Shown: in pieces, positions 8,940-17,446 of the stretch
Numbering within the stretch: the stretch's first letter is position 1
How the letters are laid out: each line of letters opens with the position of its first letter
From: Actinacidiphila sp. DG2A-62
GTDB taxonomy: Bacteria; Actinomycetota; Actinomycetes; Streptomycetales; Streptomycetaceae
Assembly (NCBI RefSeq): GCF_035825295.1
Contig: NZ_JAYMGI010000002.1
Span: 4,035,001-4,099,000 of the forward strand
DNA: 64,000 nucleotides
Direction of reading: 5' to 3'
Position numbers and translations under genes: made by a program
Notes under the pieces: generated by a model
What the model was told of the DNA's origin: nothing
Databases searched by the model: none
The model's input: the letters and a program-made list of their open reading frames with translations, nothing else

Positions 8940-9290
8940 GTGACTGACAGCATGTGGGCATACCAGGCTACGTCCGGCCACCGCACGGGAACGGATCTGA
9001 GCGGCTTCAAGGTCGAGGCGACCGACGGCGGAATCGGCAGAGTCTCCAAGTACTCCGACACCGTCGACTCCTCCTACATCGTCGTTGACACCGGCGTCTG
9101 GATCCTCGGGAAGCACGTCCTGCTCCCGGCGGGCACGATCACGTCCGTGGACGCGGCGCAGCGGCGCATCCTGGTCTCCCGATCCAAGGACGCCATCAAG
9201 AACTCCCCGGAGTTCGACAAGAACAAGCACACCGAGGACGCCGGCTACCACGAGCAGGTCGGTACCTACTACGGGACGCCGCGCGGTTGA
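8940..9290 (+). CDS. PRC-barrel domain protein
   Basis: About 116 residues. The sequence DLSGFKVEATDGGIGRVSKYSD, followed by SYIVVDTGVWILGKHVLLPAGTI, is a classic PRC-barrel fold, an H-subunit-like beta barrel found in small stress proteins. The GTG at 8940 is preferred over the ATG at 8925 because GAGAGG precedes it at a normal distance. The tail KNSPEFDKNKHTEDAGYHEQVGTYYG is charged and probably flexible. In Streptomyces these proteins are often expressed in stress or stationary phase. It is convergent with the GNAT gene, with a shared terminator between. Confidence 0.82.
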   Translation: MTDSMWAYQATSGHRTGTDLSGFKVEATDGGIGRVSKYSDTVDSSYIVVDTGVWILGKHVLLPAGTITSVDAAQRRILVSRSKDAIKNSPEFDKNKHTEDAGYHEQVGTYYGTPRG

Positions 9291-9309
9291 GCGTTCCCTG
9301 TACGCCGTC

Positions 9310-9336
9310 GGGCCCCGGGCAATCCGCCCGGGGCCC
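9310..9336. terminator. Bidirectional terminator hairpin between convergent genes
   Basis: Arms GGGCCCCGGGC and GCCCGGGGCCC form a perfect 11-bp stem around an AATCC loop, between the PRC-barrel gene and the converging GNAT gene. Confidence 0.8.
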
Positions 9337-9372
9337 TTCGCTGTGCCGACCGCAGCCGGACGTTGCGGGCCG

Positions 9373-9915
9373 TCAGCCGGGGAGGCCCCGGCTCCATATT
9401 CGGGGTGCCGGTGTTGCCGAGCCGCGACCGATCTCGCCGAGGTCCTCCCATGACCACGCCCGGTAGGCGGCTTCGGCAGCCGTGTTGTCGGGCGCGACAA
9501 GCGCGATCACCCGGGCCGCCTCGCTGCGGGCCAGCAGGTGCTCCCGCAGGCGGGTGGCCACGCCTGTCCGCCGGTACCGGGGCCGCACCATCATCTCCGC
9601 GATCACGAACACCTGCCCGGACGCGGTCAGTTCTTCCAGGCCCGAAGGCAGTCCGGCGCCGACGCCCTGCCACCAGCTTCCCGAGCGGCGGACGGGGAAC
9701 CCGTAGGCGCAGCCCATCAGTTGAGCGCCCTCGGCGACCACCATCTCGAATCCCGGCTGCTGGACGTCGTCCTCGAAGCGGCGCAGGAAGTCCTGCCGGC
9801 CCCTGAACTCCTCGCCCACGGCTCCGTCGTACGCCTCGACGTACATGTCGGCGAAAGGGCCCCGCTGTTGCTCGGCCTGCCACCGCGTCAGCCGGCGTAC
9901 GAAGAAATCTGCCAT
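9373..9915 (-). CDS. GNAT family N-acetyltransferase
   Basis: About 180 residues starting MADFFVRRLTRWQAEQQ (ATG at 9915; an upstream ATG exists but lacks conservation-like sequence). The GNAT fold is supported by the acetyl-CoA pyrophosphate loop VFVIAEMMVRPRYRRTGVATRLREHLL (R-x-x-R-x-G-V/A pattern) and the late ARVIALVAPDNTAAEAAYRAWSW motif. It is similar in organisation to the acetyltransferase at 22757-23320 (SWWQGVGAGLPSGLEELTASGQVFVIAEMMV versus SSWWKNVQKDLPGDFTREDGKRTWVILELAV), so the two are probably paralogues. The acceptor is unknown. Confidence 0.85.
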   Translation of the reverse strand: MADFFVRRLTRWQAEQQRGPFADMYVEAYDGAVGEEFRGRQDFLRRFEDDVQQPGFEMVVAEGAQLMGCAYGFPVRRSGSWWQGVGAGLPSGLEELTASGQVFVIAEMMVRPRYRRTGVATRLREHLLARSEAARVIALVAPDNTAAEAAYRAWSWEDLGEIGRGSATPAPRIWSRGLPG

Positions 9916-10063
9916 GCCTACTGTCTTCCCCACTCGGTGCATCGGCACGCTGGTTGCGGACTCGCGCGGATCCGCCGACCGGGTGAAAGGGAACGCAGGA
10001 TTTGGTCACCGGGCTCGTCCACGACGCCCGAACGACACCTCCTTCGGGCTGAAGCGCGGGCTG

Positions 10064-10421
10064 TCAGCGGCGTGCGAGTTGTCTCTCGCCGCCCGTACCT
10101 GTCTGGTACGTCATGCCGTAGTGCTGGAAGATCGCTTCCTCTGCCTCGGCGGGCAGGATGTCGTCCATGCCGATTGCGGGGGCTTCTTTCACCAGCGCCT
10201 TGGCGTAGGAGACCTGGACGTAGTTCGGGCCGAGGGTCACGTCGTCGAGGGGTACGAAGGCCAGCTGGTGGCGGGTGGGGAGCCCGGTGCGGACCGTGGC
10301 CATGGCTGGTTCGTCGGTGGTGGTGTCCACGTAGATCGCTTCGAGTATGCCGATCTTGTGGCCCTGCGGGTCGATGACGTTCTGGTTGCGCCACTCGCGT
10401 ATTTCGGCTGCGTGGATCATG
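10064..10421 (-). CDS. PRC-barrel domain protein
   Basis: About 119 residues from the ATG at 10421, which follows GGAGGACAGGCC at a good distance. The segment NQNVIDPQGHKIGILEAIYVDTTTDEPAMATVRTG followed by HQLAFVPLDDVTLGPNYVQVSY is a PRC-barrel. The second half, AKALVKEAPAIGMDDILPAEAEEAIFQHYGMTY, is a short helical tail common in actinobacterial members. The role is unknown; the domain usually mediates protein-protein contacts. Confidence 0.85.
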
Positions 10422-10578
10422 GCCTGTCCTCCTGAGCCGTTGATCCGGGCCGGTGCGCGCCGTACCGCGGGCAGTCGCGGCCGGCTGAGCCCCGGTGGCC
10501 CGTTGCCTTCCAGACTATCGCCGGAACTCCGCGCCGCGCCCACGTGCGGTGCCGGTATCGGCGTGGTAGTCGACAGGC

Positions 10579-11402
10579 ATGCCGATGAAGCTCTCCGCTG
10601 TCGCCTCTCTGGAGGGACGGCTACGCCGCGCGGTCAGCCGCTCAACGATCGGGGACGGATGGCGGCGGTTCAGTGATCTTGAACTGTTGTCGCGATCGCT
10701 GGGCTTCGCCGCGATTGGGATCCTGACGCTGATGCCGCTGCTGATCATCGTTTCCTCGGCCGATCCGCAACGCGGGCAGGGGTTCGCGCAGTGGCTCGGG
10801 GAGGGGCTGGGCGTGTCGACGGCTGCCAGAGACCAGGTGGAACGGTTGTTCGCACAGCCCGGCCAGGCAGTGCGGACCACGACCGCGTTCGGCATTGCCG
10901 CGCTTGCCGTCTTTGGTCTGGCCTTCGGAGCGGCGGTTCAAACCGGCTACGAGAAGGTCTGGGGCCTGCAGCCGGCCCGCTGGTGGGCCAGGTGGCGGCA
11001 TGTGGTGTGGCTCTGCGTCCTCACCTGGTACCTCTTCTTCTCGGCCACCGCCACGCTGCGGCGCAAACCCCTGGCGGGTGGGGCCGTTGTTGCGCTGAGC
11101 GCTCTCCTGTTCCTGTGGTGGTCCCAGCGCATGCTGCTCGGCGGACGGATCGGCTGGCGTGCCCTGTTCCCCGGAGCCGTGGCCACCGTGATCGGGCTGC
11201 TCGGCCTGAGGGTCTTCTCCCGGTTCGTCTTCTCACCGTTGATCGCATCCAACACCGTTACCTACGGCCCCGTCGGAACCCTCCTGGTCATCCAGTCCTG
11301 GCTCGTCGGTGTGGGTGTCGTCGTCTTCGGCGGTGCGCTGGCCGGCCGCTGCTGTACGAGGAACTCCCGCGCACGGTACACAGACGGAAACGGCGCAGGT
11401 AG
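10579..11402 (+). CDS. YihY/virulence factor BrkB-family membrane protein (C-terminus frameshifted)
   Basis: A multi-pass membrane protein of about 274 residues once corrected. Helices are visible at LSRSLGFAAIGILTLMPLLIIV, TTTAFGIAALAVFGLAFG, HVVWLCVLTWYLFF and GAVATVIGLLGLRVFSRFV, with the family motif YGPVGTLLVIQSWLVGVGVVVFGGALAGR. As written the frame drifts after GGALAGRCC and runs on to 11625 with sequence unlike the family. One extra C near 11350 restores GRLLYEELPRTVHRRKRRR and a stop at 11402. The family, once called ribonuclease BN, has no proven enzymatic activity in most bacteria. Confidence 0.82.
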
Positions 11403-11481
11403 GGCCGCTCGACCATGCGCCGTGAGAGGGGCATGCGGTGGGACCGGGTGGGTGGTTGCGGCTCGGTTGCATGCGGGGCGG

Positions 11482-12231
11482 TCAGTTGTGGGGGGTGAGG
11501 TGGCCGGGGTGGGGGATCGCGGTGGTGTCCAGGGTGCCGGCTGCGATGTCTCGGGCCAGTTGGGCCAGTCGGAGGTTGTGGGCGCGGGCGTAGGCGCGGA
11601 AGGCGGCGAATGCGGCATCCGGTGAGACGTGCCAGCGTTCGGCGAGGATGCCCTTGGCCTGCTCCACGACGATGCGGCTGGTGAGGGCGTACTGGAGTTG
11701 AGCACGCTCGACTTGGCTGTGGTCGAGGGTGCGCTGTTGGAGTATGGCGATGGTGGCGACGTCCGCGAGGGCTTGGGCCAGGGTGATGTCCCCGTTGCTG
11801 AGGGGGTCGGGGTCGGTCTGGAACAGGGCCAGTGCCCCGATGACCCGGCCGCGAAGGCGCAGCGGGAGTACGTTGGCGGCCACGAAGCCGGTATCAGCAG
11901 CGCGGGCGGCGAACTGCGGCCAGCGCGAGGTCGTTTCGGGGTCGGTGAGGTTGATGTCGGTACGGGCCTGGCCGCTGCGGTAGCAGTCCACGCACGGGCC
12001 CTGCTCGTGTTGCAGGGCGAAGAGTTCCAGCAGCCGGGTGTGTTCGTCGGAGGCTGCCATGGTCTGCAGGGTGTCGTGTGCGTCGGCCAGCAGGATGCCG
12101 ACCGCGGCCACGTCGAGGAGTTCCACGCAGCGCGCCGAGAGCTGTTGGAGGAAGTCGATGAGGTCGAAGTCGTCGGTCAGGGAGTCGGCGACCTCCACGA
12201 AGACCTCGGTCATGCGCTGTTCGCGGGTCAT
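11482..12231 (-). CDS. GAF and ANTAR domain RNA-binding regulator
   Basis: A protein of 249 residues from the ATG at 12231. A GAF sensor covers about residues 20-160 (LLDVAAVGILLADAHDTLQTMAAS, EGPCVDCYRSGQ, NVLPLRLRGRVIGALALF), followed by an ANTAR domain (about 170-235, QLQYALTSRIVVEQAKGILAERWHVSPDAAFAAFRAYARAHN). ANTAR domains bind dual stem-loops in leader RNAs and act as antiterminators; GAF-ANTAR proteins of actinobacteria often respond to redox or stress signals. The gene lies five bases downstream of a second GAF-ANTAR gene and a STAS gene, in the order STAS, GAF-ANTAR, GAF-ANTAR on the minus strand. Confidence 0.9.
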   Translation of the reverse strand: MTREQRMTEVFVEVADSLTDDFDLIDFLQQLSARCVELLDVAAVGILLADAHDTLQTMAASDEHTRLLELFALQHEQGPCVDCYRSGQARTDINLTDPETTSRWPQFAARAADTGFVAANVLPLRLRGRVIGALALFQTDPDPLSNGDITLAQALADVATIAILQQRTLDHSQVERAQLQYALTSRIVVEQAKGILAERWHVSPDAAFAAFRAYARAHNLRLAQLARDIAAGTLDTTAIPHPGHLTPHN

Positions 12232-12236
12232 GTCGA

Positions 12237-13020
12237 TCAGTCCTTGTCTACGGCGGTCGGGGGCGTGCCGTTGCCGCCTGAGTCCAGGCGGATGCGCCGG
12301 TCCACGATGTCCTGGGCGACATCGGTGAGGGGGCGCCCGCTGCTGTAAGCATGTGCGCGCAGCCGCAGCAGGGCTTGGGGCAAGGGCACCGAGAGCTGGA
12401 CGCTGAGCATGCCGGTTGCCTGGTGGACCACCGCGTGCCGCAGGGCGCGGGGGATCCGCCCGGGATGGAGGTGCCCTGTGGTCCACCGTCCAGGCAGCGG
12501 GTGGTGAGTGCGGCGGCCAGGACCGTGGCATCGTCGATCTGCTGGGCGGTCATCGGGCCGGGGGTGTGGCGCACGGCGGTCAGGACACCGACGCTGATGG
12601 CGCCGATACTCAGAGGGAAGCAGAACACCGCGCGGATGTCGACGTCAGGGGCCTCCATGGTCAGGCCGGGCCAGCGGGCGAAGGGGATTCGGACCAGGTC
12701 CGGTGCCCACACCATCGCCCCGGTGCGGGCCGCGTCGGGCCCTGGGCCTTCCCCGAGGGTGAACTGCAGGTCCTCAAAGTGCCGTGTGGTGGCGTCCGAG
12801 CACCACATGGACTCGGTGAGGTCGTCCCCGGTGACCAGGGAGACGGCCAGCCCGTCCATGCCCAGGGCACCGGCGCCGACCGCCGAGACGACGTGGGCGA
12901 TGGCGTCGGAGCCCGCACCGATCTGCAGCGTGCGCAGGACCTGGGCCATGCGATCGCTGATCACCCGCTCCCGCTCTCGGGACCGGGCGGCTGCTGATCC
13001 GCGGCGCGTGACCTGGTCAT
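12237..13020 (-). pseudogene. GAF and ANTAR domain regulator, frameshifted
   Basis: The GAF part (VISDRMAQVLRTLQIGAGSDAIAHVV through LTTRCLDGGPQGTSIPGG) and the ANTAR part (RHAVVHQATGMLSVQLSVPLPQALLRLRAHAYSSGRPLTDVAQDIVDRRI) are in different frames. The break is at the five-G run 12449-12453 on the plus strand; a sixth base joins them as GGSPRALRHAVVHQ. The start could be the ATG at 13020, which overlaps the STAS stop (ATGA) but would need a second one-base correction near 12980, or the GTG at 12964 in the present frame. It is operonic with its neighbours. Confidence 0.8.
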
Positions 13021-13406
13021 GAGGCCAGCACCCCGGGTTGTGCGGCGGGCAGGGGGCCCGAGGCCGTGGGACGGACTGGCGCGGGGTGGGGGGCGCGGAG
13101 CAGGAAGCCCGTGCCGCTGAGGTCCAGGAGCCGGGCCATCTGAGGCCGCGGACGAAGCAGGCGCAGCGAACCGCTTTCCGAAGCGGTGCGTTCAGAGGCG
13201 GACAGGAAGGCGTTGAGGCCGCTGACGTCACAGAAGTCCAGGGCGGCCAGGTCGATGGTGATCGTGCGGATTCCGTTACGCAGGCAGTCCTCGACCACCG
13301 CGCGCAGCGCCGGCGCGGAGTCCAGGTCGAACTCACCCGCCAGGGCGATCGTCGTACTGTGTCCACAGTCGTGCCGGAAGATTTGAAAGCTGGGCAGAAC
13401 AGGCAT
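13017..13406 (-). CDS. STAS domain anti-sigma factor antagonist
   Basis: A protein of 129 residues with a SpoIIAA/RsbV-like STAS domain: TIALAGEFDLDSAPALRAVVEDCL, ITIDLAALDFCDVSGLNAFLSASE. The segment DFCDVSGLNA contains the serine phosphorylated in partner-switching antagonists. Unphosphorylated antagonists bind the anti-sigma kinase and free the sigma factor. It heads a minus-strand operon with two GAF-ANTAR genes. PP2C phosphatases elsewhere in the window (2198, 33603) and HATPase proteins (25337, 39445) are candidate partners by family, not by proven linkage. Confidence 0.9.
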   Translation of the reverse strand: MPVLPSFQIFRHDCGHSTTIALAGEFDLDSAPALRAVVEDCLRNGIRTITIDLAALDFCDVSGLNAFLSASERTASESGSLRLLRPRPQMARLLDLSGTGFLLRAPHPAPVRPTASGPLPAAQPGVLAS

Positions 13407-13950
13407 AACGCCTCAGTTCATGTGACCACTGGCGCGGCACTTGATGGGGCCGCGGCTTCTCAGGCCCGCACGGCACGCGTCGCCTGTGGTCGGACGCCTG
13501 GACAGGTCAGGCGAAGCTCTGTCCCGGCAACCACATGGTCCAGGGCTACCCGCAGAAACCGCCTCGCCTCGAAAATGTGCCGGCGGCGTTTCGACGGATC
13601 GTTCGACCCCGCAGGCATCTGGAAATACGGCATGACGCACGCCGAGGTCTGGGACGTTCTTCGAAGCATAGCTCTCTTGCCTGCCCCCGCTCGCCGTTCC
13701 TGGACATCTTTCTCCACCGGCGCGCACCGACGCGGCGGTGCCGGCCAGGCCCGGCGGCGACGGACTCGCACGCCTGACCGGCAGCGGGCCCCCTTGTGCA
13801 GCGGGCGGGGTGGCCGGGTTGGAACGGGAGCGGGGAGGGTTGCAGTTCGGGTTGCATTCAGCTCCGTTCATGTGGGTCCATCGTGGCGGCCTTGGGGCGT
13901 TCCGCCGCTGGTCAGGATGGTGGTGAACCCGCCTGAACCCCCGGGCGAGC
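13407..13950. other. Gene-less region carrying the right end of an attachment site
   Basis: No convincing gene is seen. The last 120 bases contain the P-arm-like repeat (13834-13860) and the sequence leading into the tRNA-Ser fragment. CGCTGGTCAGGA lies 44 bases before the core, and the same 12-mer lies at the same distance before the decayed copy at 50204. Confidence 0.6.
13834..13860 (+). repeat. Arm-type repeat upstream of attachment core (copy 1)
   Basis: A 27-bp sequence containing GTTGCAGTT and GTTGCATTC about 12 bases apart. It is identical to 37773-37799, and both copies lie exactly 117 bases before the 105-bp attachment repeat. This is the geometry expected of integrase arm-binding sites. 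Confidence 0.7.
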
Positions 13951-14055
13951 AGTTGGAAAGCGTGTTGGGGGCAACCCCTCACGAGTTCGAATCTCGTATC
14001 CTCCGCACCCGCCCACCAGGGCAGACGAGGGCCCCGACCGCGCTGCGGTCGGGGC
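13951..14055 (+). repeat. Left attachment site: 105-bp direct repeat containing 3' tRNA-Ser(GGA)
   Basis: It is identical over 105 bp to 37890-37994. The first about 56 bases are the 3' part of a class II tRNA: anticodon loop TTGGAAA (anticodon GGA), a long variable arm (GGGGGCAACCCC), a T arm ACGAG-TTCGAAT-CTCGT, and acceptor strand ATCCTCC with discriminator G. The 5' half of the tRNA is missing (bases before AGTTGG do not pair), so this is not an intact gene but a displaced 3' end. The repeat continues into the downstream terminator stem. Confidence 0.88.
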
Positions 14056-14060
14056 CCTCG
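14026..14060 (+). terminator. tRNA-Ser downstream terminator hairpin (left att copy)
   Basis: Arms CGAGGGCCCCGACCG and CGGTCGGGGCCCTCG form a 15-bp stem, followed by TCGTT. The same stem, with a few changes, follows the copies at 37890 and 46964. Confidence 0.85.
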
Positions 14061-14070
14061 TCGTTCCGTA

Positions 14071-14093
14071 GTTGCAGTTTCAGTTGCAGTTGC
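14071..14093 (+). repeat. Arm-type repeat downstream of attachment core
   Basis: GTTGCAGTT occurs twice, 12 bases apart, 120 bases after the core start. It matches the GTTGCAGTT unit of the upstream arm repeat and is therefore a likely P'-arm integrase binding site. Confidence 0.6.
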
Positions 14094-14094
14094 C

Positions 14095-14191
14095 GAGATC
14101 CGACAGCGGGAAACCGCTGGTCCGGCTGGGTTCAGGGCAGTCCGCTCATCTTGTCGGCGATGTCCTGAAAGAGCAGGCGCAGCCGGGCAGC
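14095..14191 (-). pseudogene. Remnant of an older integrase C-terminus
   Basis: The minus-strand translation reads LFQDIADKMSGLP, then a stop, then TQPDQRFPAV. It lines up with the C-terminus of the intact integrase at 15092-16330 (LKDTAAKVGGLLWTRPDQEPPAV). Only about 30 codons survive, and the Trp codon of the intact protein is a stop here. It sits immediately beside the attachment repeat, where an integrase 3' end is expected, so it is the scar of an earlier, related element. Confidence 0.65.
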
Positions 14192-14210
14192 ACCGCCATA
14201 TATTCGCTGA

Positions 14211-14960
14211 ATGCGAGTTACCGACGTCACCATGCCCACCGGCGTTACCGCCCGCCCGCGAGACGGACGCGGGTACCCGGTGCCGGCCATCACTCCATGG
14301 GAGGACGGAGCCCCTCAGTTCGCGAACACCAGCATGGGCCGGGTGTTCCTTTGCGTCGCCGAGCGTAGATGCACGGTCTGCGGCCGGGAGATGCAGCCCG
14401 GGCCGGTGTGGCGGGTCGTCGATGGGGACGAAGCGGAGATGATCGATGCCGTCCTCAGCCACGGCAAGGAGTTCCTCAACAATGCCCCTACAGCTGAGGC
14501 CCCTGGCCACCGTACGTGCATGATCTACGCCGCTATGGTGTGCCCCTTCCTGAGCAGCCCGGAGGGCCGTCGAGGCGAGGCTTCGAACATGTACGGGGCC
14601 GATCTCCCGAAGGGGGACGCCCGAGGCACCGGCGGCGCGGTCGTTGCCTACAACGACTACAAGTTTGAGCAGACCCCCGTCGGGCCTGGGGTCGTCTACG
14701 GTGCACCGATCGAGATCATCAACTACGACCGTGCCGAGGACCTGCAGGGCGCGCTTACGGCGGCCCTAACTAACGACGAGACAGGCACAGGGCGGAGCCC
14801 AGCTTGGCTGGGGGAGGACGAGCAGCTCCTTGAGTCCGCCCTCCGCAAAGCCATGCTCCCCCCACAAGAGAAGCAGGTTCTGGCTGCGCGGAGGCGCGCA
14901 GCACAGACCAAGAAACGGCAGCAGAAGCAAGCCAAAGCATCCCGCAAGAAGAACCGGTAG
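14211..14960 (+). CDS. Conserved hypothetical protein next to integrase
   Basis: A protein of 249 residues. The first 120 residues hold paired cysteines (CVAERRCTVCGREM, CMIYAAMVCPF) suggesting a metal-binding or structural Cys cluster, within a pattern PRDGRGYPVPAITPWEDGAPQF that I recognise only as recurring in actinobacterial hypothetical proteins. The C-terminal 50 residues are Lys/Gln/Arg-rich (RRAAQTKKRQQKQAKASRKKNR) and probably bind nucleic acid. The start is the ATG at 14211, with an in-frame ATG at 14232 as alternative. It lies between the attachment site and the integrase on the opposite strand. The function is unknown; a role in element maintenance is only inferred from position. 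Confidence 0.65.
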   Translation: MRVTDVTMPTGVTARPRDGRGYPVPAITPWEDGAPQFANTSMGRVFLCVAERRCTVCGREMQPGPVWRVVDGDEAEMIDAVLSHGKEFLNNAPTAEAPGHRTCMIYAAMVCPFLSSPEGRRGEASNMYGADLPKGDARGTGGAVVAYNDYKFEQTPVGPGVVYGAPIEIINYDRAEDLQGALTAALTNDETGTGRSPAWLGEDEQLLESALRKAMLPPQEKQVLAARRRAAQTKKRQQKQAKASRKKNR

Positions 14961-15091
14961 CCGTCAACGCTTAGACCAGCGGGCATGCTGCGGATTCCGG
15001 CGCGCGAGGTCGGCCTTCGAACCGCCAGCTTCAGAGGACCCACGCCGTGCTACGGCGCAGGCCCTCTTCCGTCCGTAGTTTGCTGTCCAGC

Positions 15092-16330
15092 TCAGACAGC
15101 GGGAGGCTCCTGATCCGGGCGGGTCCACAAGAGCCCTCCAACCTTGGCGGCGGTGTCCTTGAGGACGCGGTTGGTCAGGTGCTGGTAGCGGCGGCGCATG
15201 CGGGCGGACTGGCCGGGTTCCCAGCCCATGATCGCGTCGACGACGGTGTCGGGGACGCCGAGGATGAGCAGGATGGTGCCCGCGGTGTGGCGGGCGTCGT
15301 GCAGTCGGCCGTCGCGGAGGCCGGCGGTCTCCAGCAGTTCCTTCCACTTGTGGTGGTCGGTGTTGGGGTTGAGCGGCTCTCCGGTCGGTGAGGTGAAGAC
15401 GTATCCCTTCTCGATCCACAGGTCGCGGGCAATAGCGCGCTCGCGGTCCTGTTCGTCGCGGTGCTGGGTGAGGAGCTTCATCAGCTCGTCCGGGACGCCG
15501 ACGGGCCTGCGTCCGGCGCGGGACTTGGTCTCCTTCGTCTCCCGGCGCACGTTGATCTTCTGCGGGCAGTAGCCGGGCTTGCGCCCGCACGTGTCGCCGC
15601 AGCCGTGCTGGTAGCGGGGCCGCAGCCGGCCGCGGTGGACGACGAGCACTCCGAGGTCGAAGTCGACGTCCGCCCACTTCAGTCCGAGCACCTCGCCCTG
15701 CCGGAGGCCGAGCGACAGGGCGATGACCCACCGCGCGGCGTTCCGCTGGCGGCCGGCCACCTCCAGGAGGCGCTGCACCTCCTCGACCGTGTAGGGCACC
15801 ACCTCCTCCTCCACCAGCCGAGGCGCCTTGGCGATGGTGGCCGGATTCTCGGTGAGGTGGCGGCGGCGCCGTGCCTCGTTGAGGGCGGCACGCACGGTGC
15901 GGTGCGCCTGGTGGGCGGTGCCGGCCGAACTGCCGTTGTCCTGCATCTTCTTGTAGAAGCGCTCCAGGTGCTCGGGCTCCAGTTTCGTCAGGCGGTGCGC
16001 ACCCAGGCCGGGTATGAGGTGGTGGTAGACCGCGACGCGGTAGCCGTCGATGGTGTTCTCGGAGACGTGCAGGGCCGCGATGTTCTCGACCCAGTGGGTC
16101 AGCCAGGACTCGACCGTCCAGGTCTGACCGGCCTTGCGCACCCGGCCGGCGTCGCGCTCCTTCTCCAACTCGCGGACCGCCTTGGTCGTCTCGGCGCGGG
16201 TCTTCCGCTTGACGTGGCGGCGGTCGGGCTTGCCGTTGTCCTTGACGCCGACGGTGACGTAGCCGTGCCACTTCCCGTCCTTGCCGAGGTAGATCGAGGA
16301 GGCGCCGTTGGGCTGCCGGGACTTTGCCAT
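15092..16330 (-). CDS. int: Tyrosine recombinase / site-specific integrase
   Basis: A 412-residue phage-type integrase starting MAKSRQPNGASSIYLGKDGKW (ATG at 16330), with an N-terminal AP2-like arm-binding domain, a SAM-like core-binding domain (WTVESWLTHWVENIAALHVSENTIDGYRVAV) and a catalytic domain. Active-site residues are visible: Arg in SLGLRQGEVLGLKW, HDARHTAGT (H-x-x-R), the Trp/His position in MGWEPGQ, and the tyrosine in RRRYQHLTNRVL. A CGDTCGRKPGYC insertion in the catalytic domain is typical of actinobacterial AICE integrases. It is preceded by an excisionase gene, as in pSAM2-like elements, and is the likely catalyst for recombination between the 105-bp repeats. Confidence 0.95.
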   Translation of the reverse strand: MAKSRQPNGASSIYLGKDGKWHGYVTVGVKDNGKPDRRHVKRKTRAETTKAVRELEKERDAGRVRKAGQTWTVESWLTHWVENIAALHVSENTIDGYRVAVYHHLIPGLGAHRLTKLEPEHLERFYKKMQDNGSSAGTAHQAHRTVRAALNEARRRRHLTENPATIAKAPRLVEEEVVPYTVEEVQRLLEVAGRQRNAARWVIALSLGLRQGEVLGLKWADVDFDLGVLVVHRGRLRPRYQHGCGDTCGRKPGYCPQKINVRRETKETKSRAGRRPVGVPDELMKLLTQHRDEQDRERAIARDLWIEKGYVFTSPTGEPLNPNTDHHKWKELLETAGLRDGRLHDARHTAGTILLILGVPDTVVDAIMGWEPGQSARMRRRYQHLTNRVLKDTAAKVGGLLWTRPDQEPPAV

Positions 16331-16340
16331 GCCCGCCCCC

Positions 16341-16646
16341 TCAGGCCGCAAGAGCGACGGTCGAGCGGGTGAGCTGGGCGCGGGCGACGACGTAGTCGGT
16401 GAGCGCCTCAGCCGGGATACGGCGCAGGCGGCCGACCGTGACGGACGGGATTTCGCCGGAGGCGACGAGCGCATACATGGTGGTCCGGCCGACGCTCAGG
16501 CGCCGGGCGGCCTCCTCGACGGTGAGCGCGACGAGGGTGGGGTCGTGCGCGGTCGACGTACTGGCGTGCAGGGCGCGCAGAAGGGCCTGTGGGCTGACGC
16601 CGAGTGCGTCTGCCAGCAAGGCGATGGGCGTGGGCGTTTCAGACAT
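16341..16646 (-). CDS. xis: Excisionase-like helix-turn-helix protein
   Basis: A protein of 101 residues from the ATG at 16646. Its C-terminal half is a MerR/excisionase-type winged helix: LVALTVEEAARRLSVGRTTMYALVASGEIPSVTVGRLRRIPAEALTDYV. Such proteins bend attachment-site DNA and direct the integrase to excise. It ends 10 bases before the integrase start, so the two are co-transcribed. The N-terminal IALLADALGVSPQALLRALHA is a second short helical segment of unknown role. Confidence 0.9.
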   Translation of the reverse strand: MSETPTPIALLADALGVSPQALLRALHASTSTAHDPTLVALTVEEAARRLSVGRTTMYALVASGEIPSVTVGRLRRIPAEALTDYVVARAQLTRSTVALAA

Positions 16647-16871
16647 GGAGATTCCTCTCGGCGGCGCGGGGCAACGCGCTGCCGTGGTGACTGGCTGGGA
16701 TGGGCGGTGGGCTGGGGGCAACGGCGCGGGTCCTCGGCGTTGGTAGCGCCGAGGGCTCACAGGCGGGGAACGCGTGATGCCCGCGCTGGAGGCGGGCGTG
16801 TGCCGGGGGCGAGGCGGCGTTCGCGATAAGGGCAGGGGCAGGGTGCGGAGGGTAGAGATGGGTGGTGCGCC

Positions 16872-17393
16872 TTACCGCTCAGCCGACGGTCCCTTGCGCA
16901 GGGGGTCCCAGGGCGAGCCGGGTGCCGGGTAGAACTGGGGCTCGTCGGCGTCCTGGCCGACGTCGACGCCCTGGGCCGCGAGCCGTTCGGCGATCTCGTC
17001 GTACTCGCGCTCGGCCTCTTCGAGCCGGGCTTTGGCGCCCTGCTCGATGTCGCGGGCGGTTCTCCACTCCTGCTCGGCCTTCTGGACGCGGTCGCCGGCT
17101 TCCTGCAGTTCGAAGTCCGGCTCGTCGGGGCCAGCGACGGCCTCGGTCATGAAGTGCGCGGCGGGGACGTTGAGCGCCTTGGCCAGGCCGACGACCTCGT
17201 CGAAGCGCAGCAGACGGGTGCCGTTCTCGATCTTGGCGATCTGGGTCTGGTGGAACTTGAACCCGAGCCGGCTCATGCGCTCGGCCAGGTCCTCCTGGGA
17301 CAGGCGCGCGGCCTTCCGCAGCACCTTCATGTTGTGCGCCACCAGCGCCTCGCCTTCGAGCGGCGCGTACCGGTGCGCCTGCGGGCTGGACAT
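16872..17393 (-). CDS. XRE-family repressor with C-terminal coiled coil
   Basis: About 173 residues from the ATG at 17393. The HTH occupies residues 20-78 (MKVLRKAARLSQEDLAERMSRLGFKFHQTQIAKIENGTRLLRFDEVVGLAKALNV). A heptad-rich region follows (ELQEAGDRVQKAEQEWRTARDIEQGAKARLEEAEREYDEIAERLAAQGV) and should dimerise the protein. It is divergent from the DUF3631 gene across a promoter region with two CATGC-type inverted repeats. By position it is probably the regulator of integration or replication functions of the element. Two hundred bases with no gene separate it from the excisionase. Confidence 0.88.
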   Translation of the reverse strand: MSSPQAHRYAPLEGEALVAHNMKVLRKAARLSQEDLAERMSRLGFKFHQTQIAKIENGTRLLRFDEVVGLAKALNVPAAHFMTEAVAGPDEPDFELQEAGDRVQKAEQEWRTARDIEQGAKARLEEAEREYDEIAERLAAQGVDVGQDADEPQFYPAPGSPWDPLRKGPSAER

Positions 17394-17446
17394 AGCGGCC
17401 TCCCTTCGACCGGGTCTCGACGTGGCGGGGCGAGTAAAGACGCTAC

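Noticed and set aside
13951..14006. Intact tRNA-Ser gene
   Set aside because: Only the part from the anticodon loop to the acceptor end is present; upstream bases cannot form the acceptor, D or anticodon stems. The same holds at 37890.
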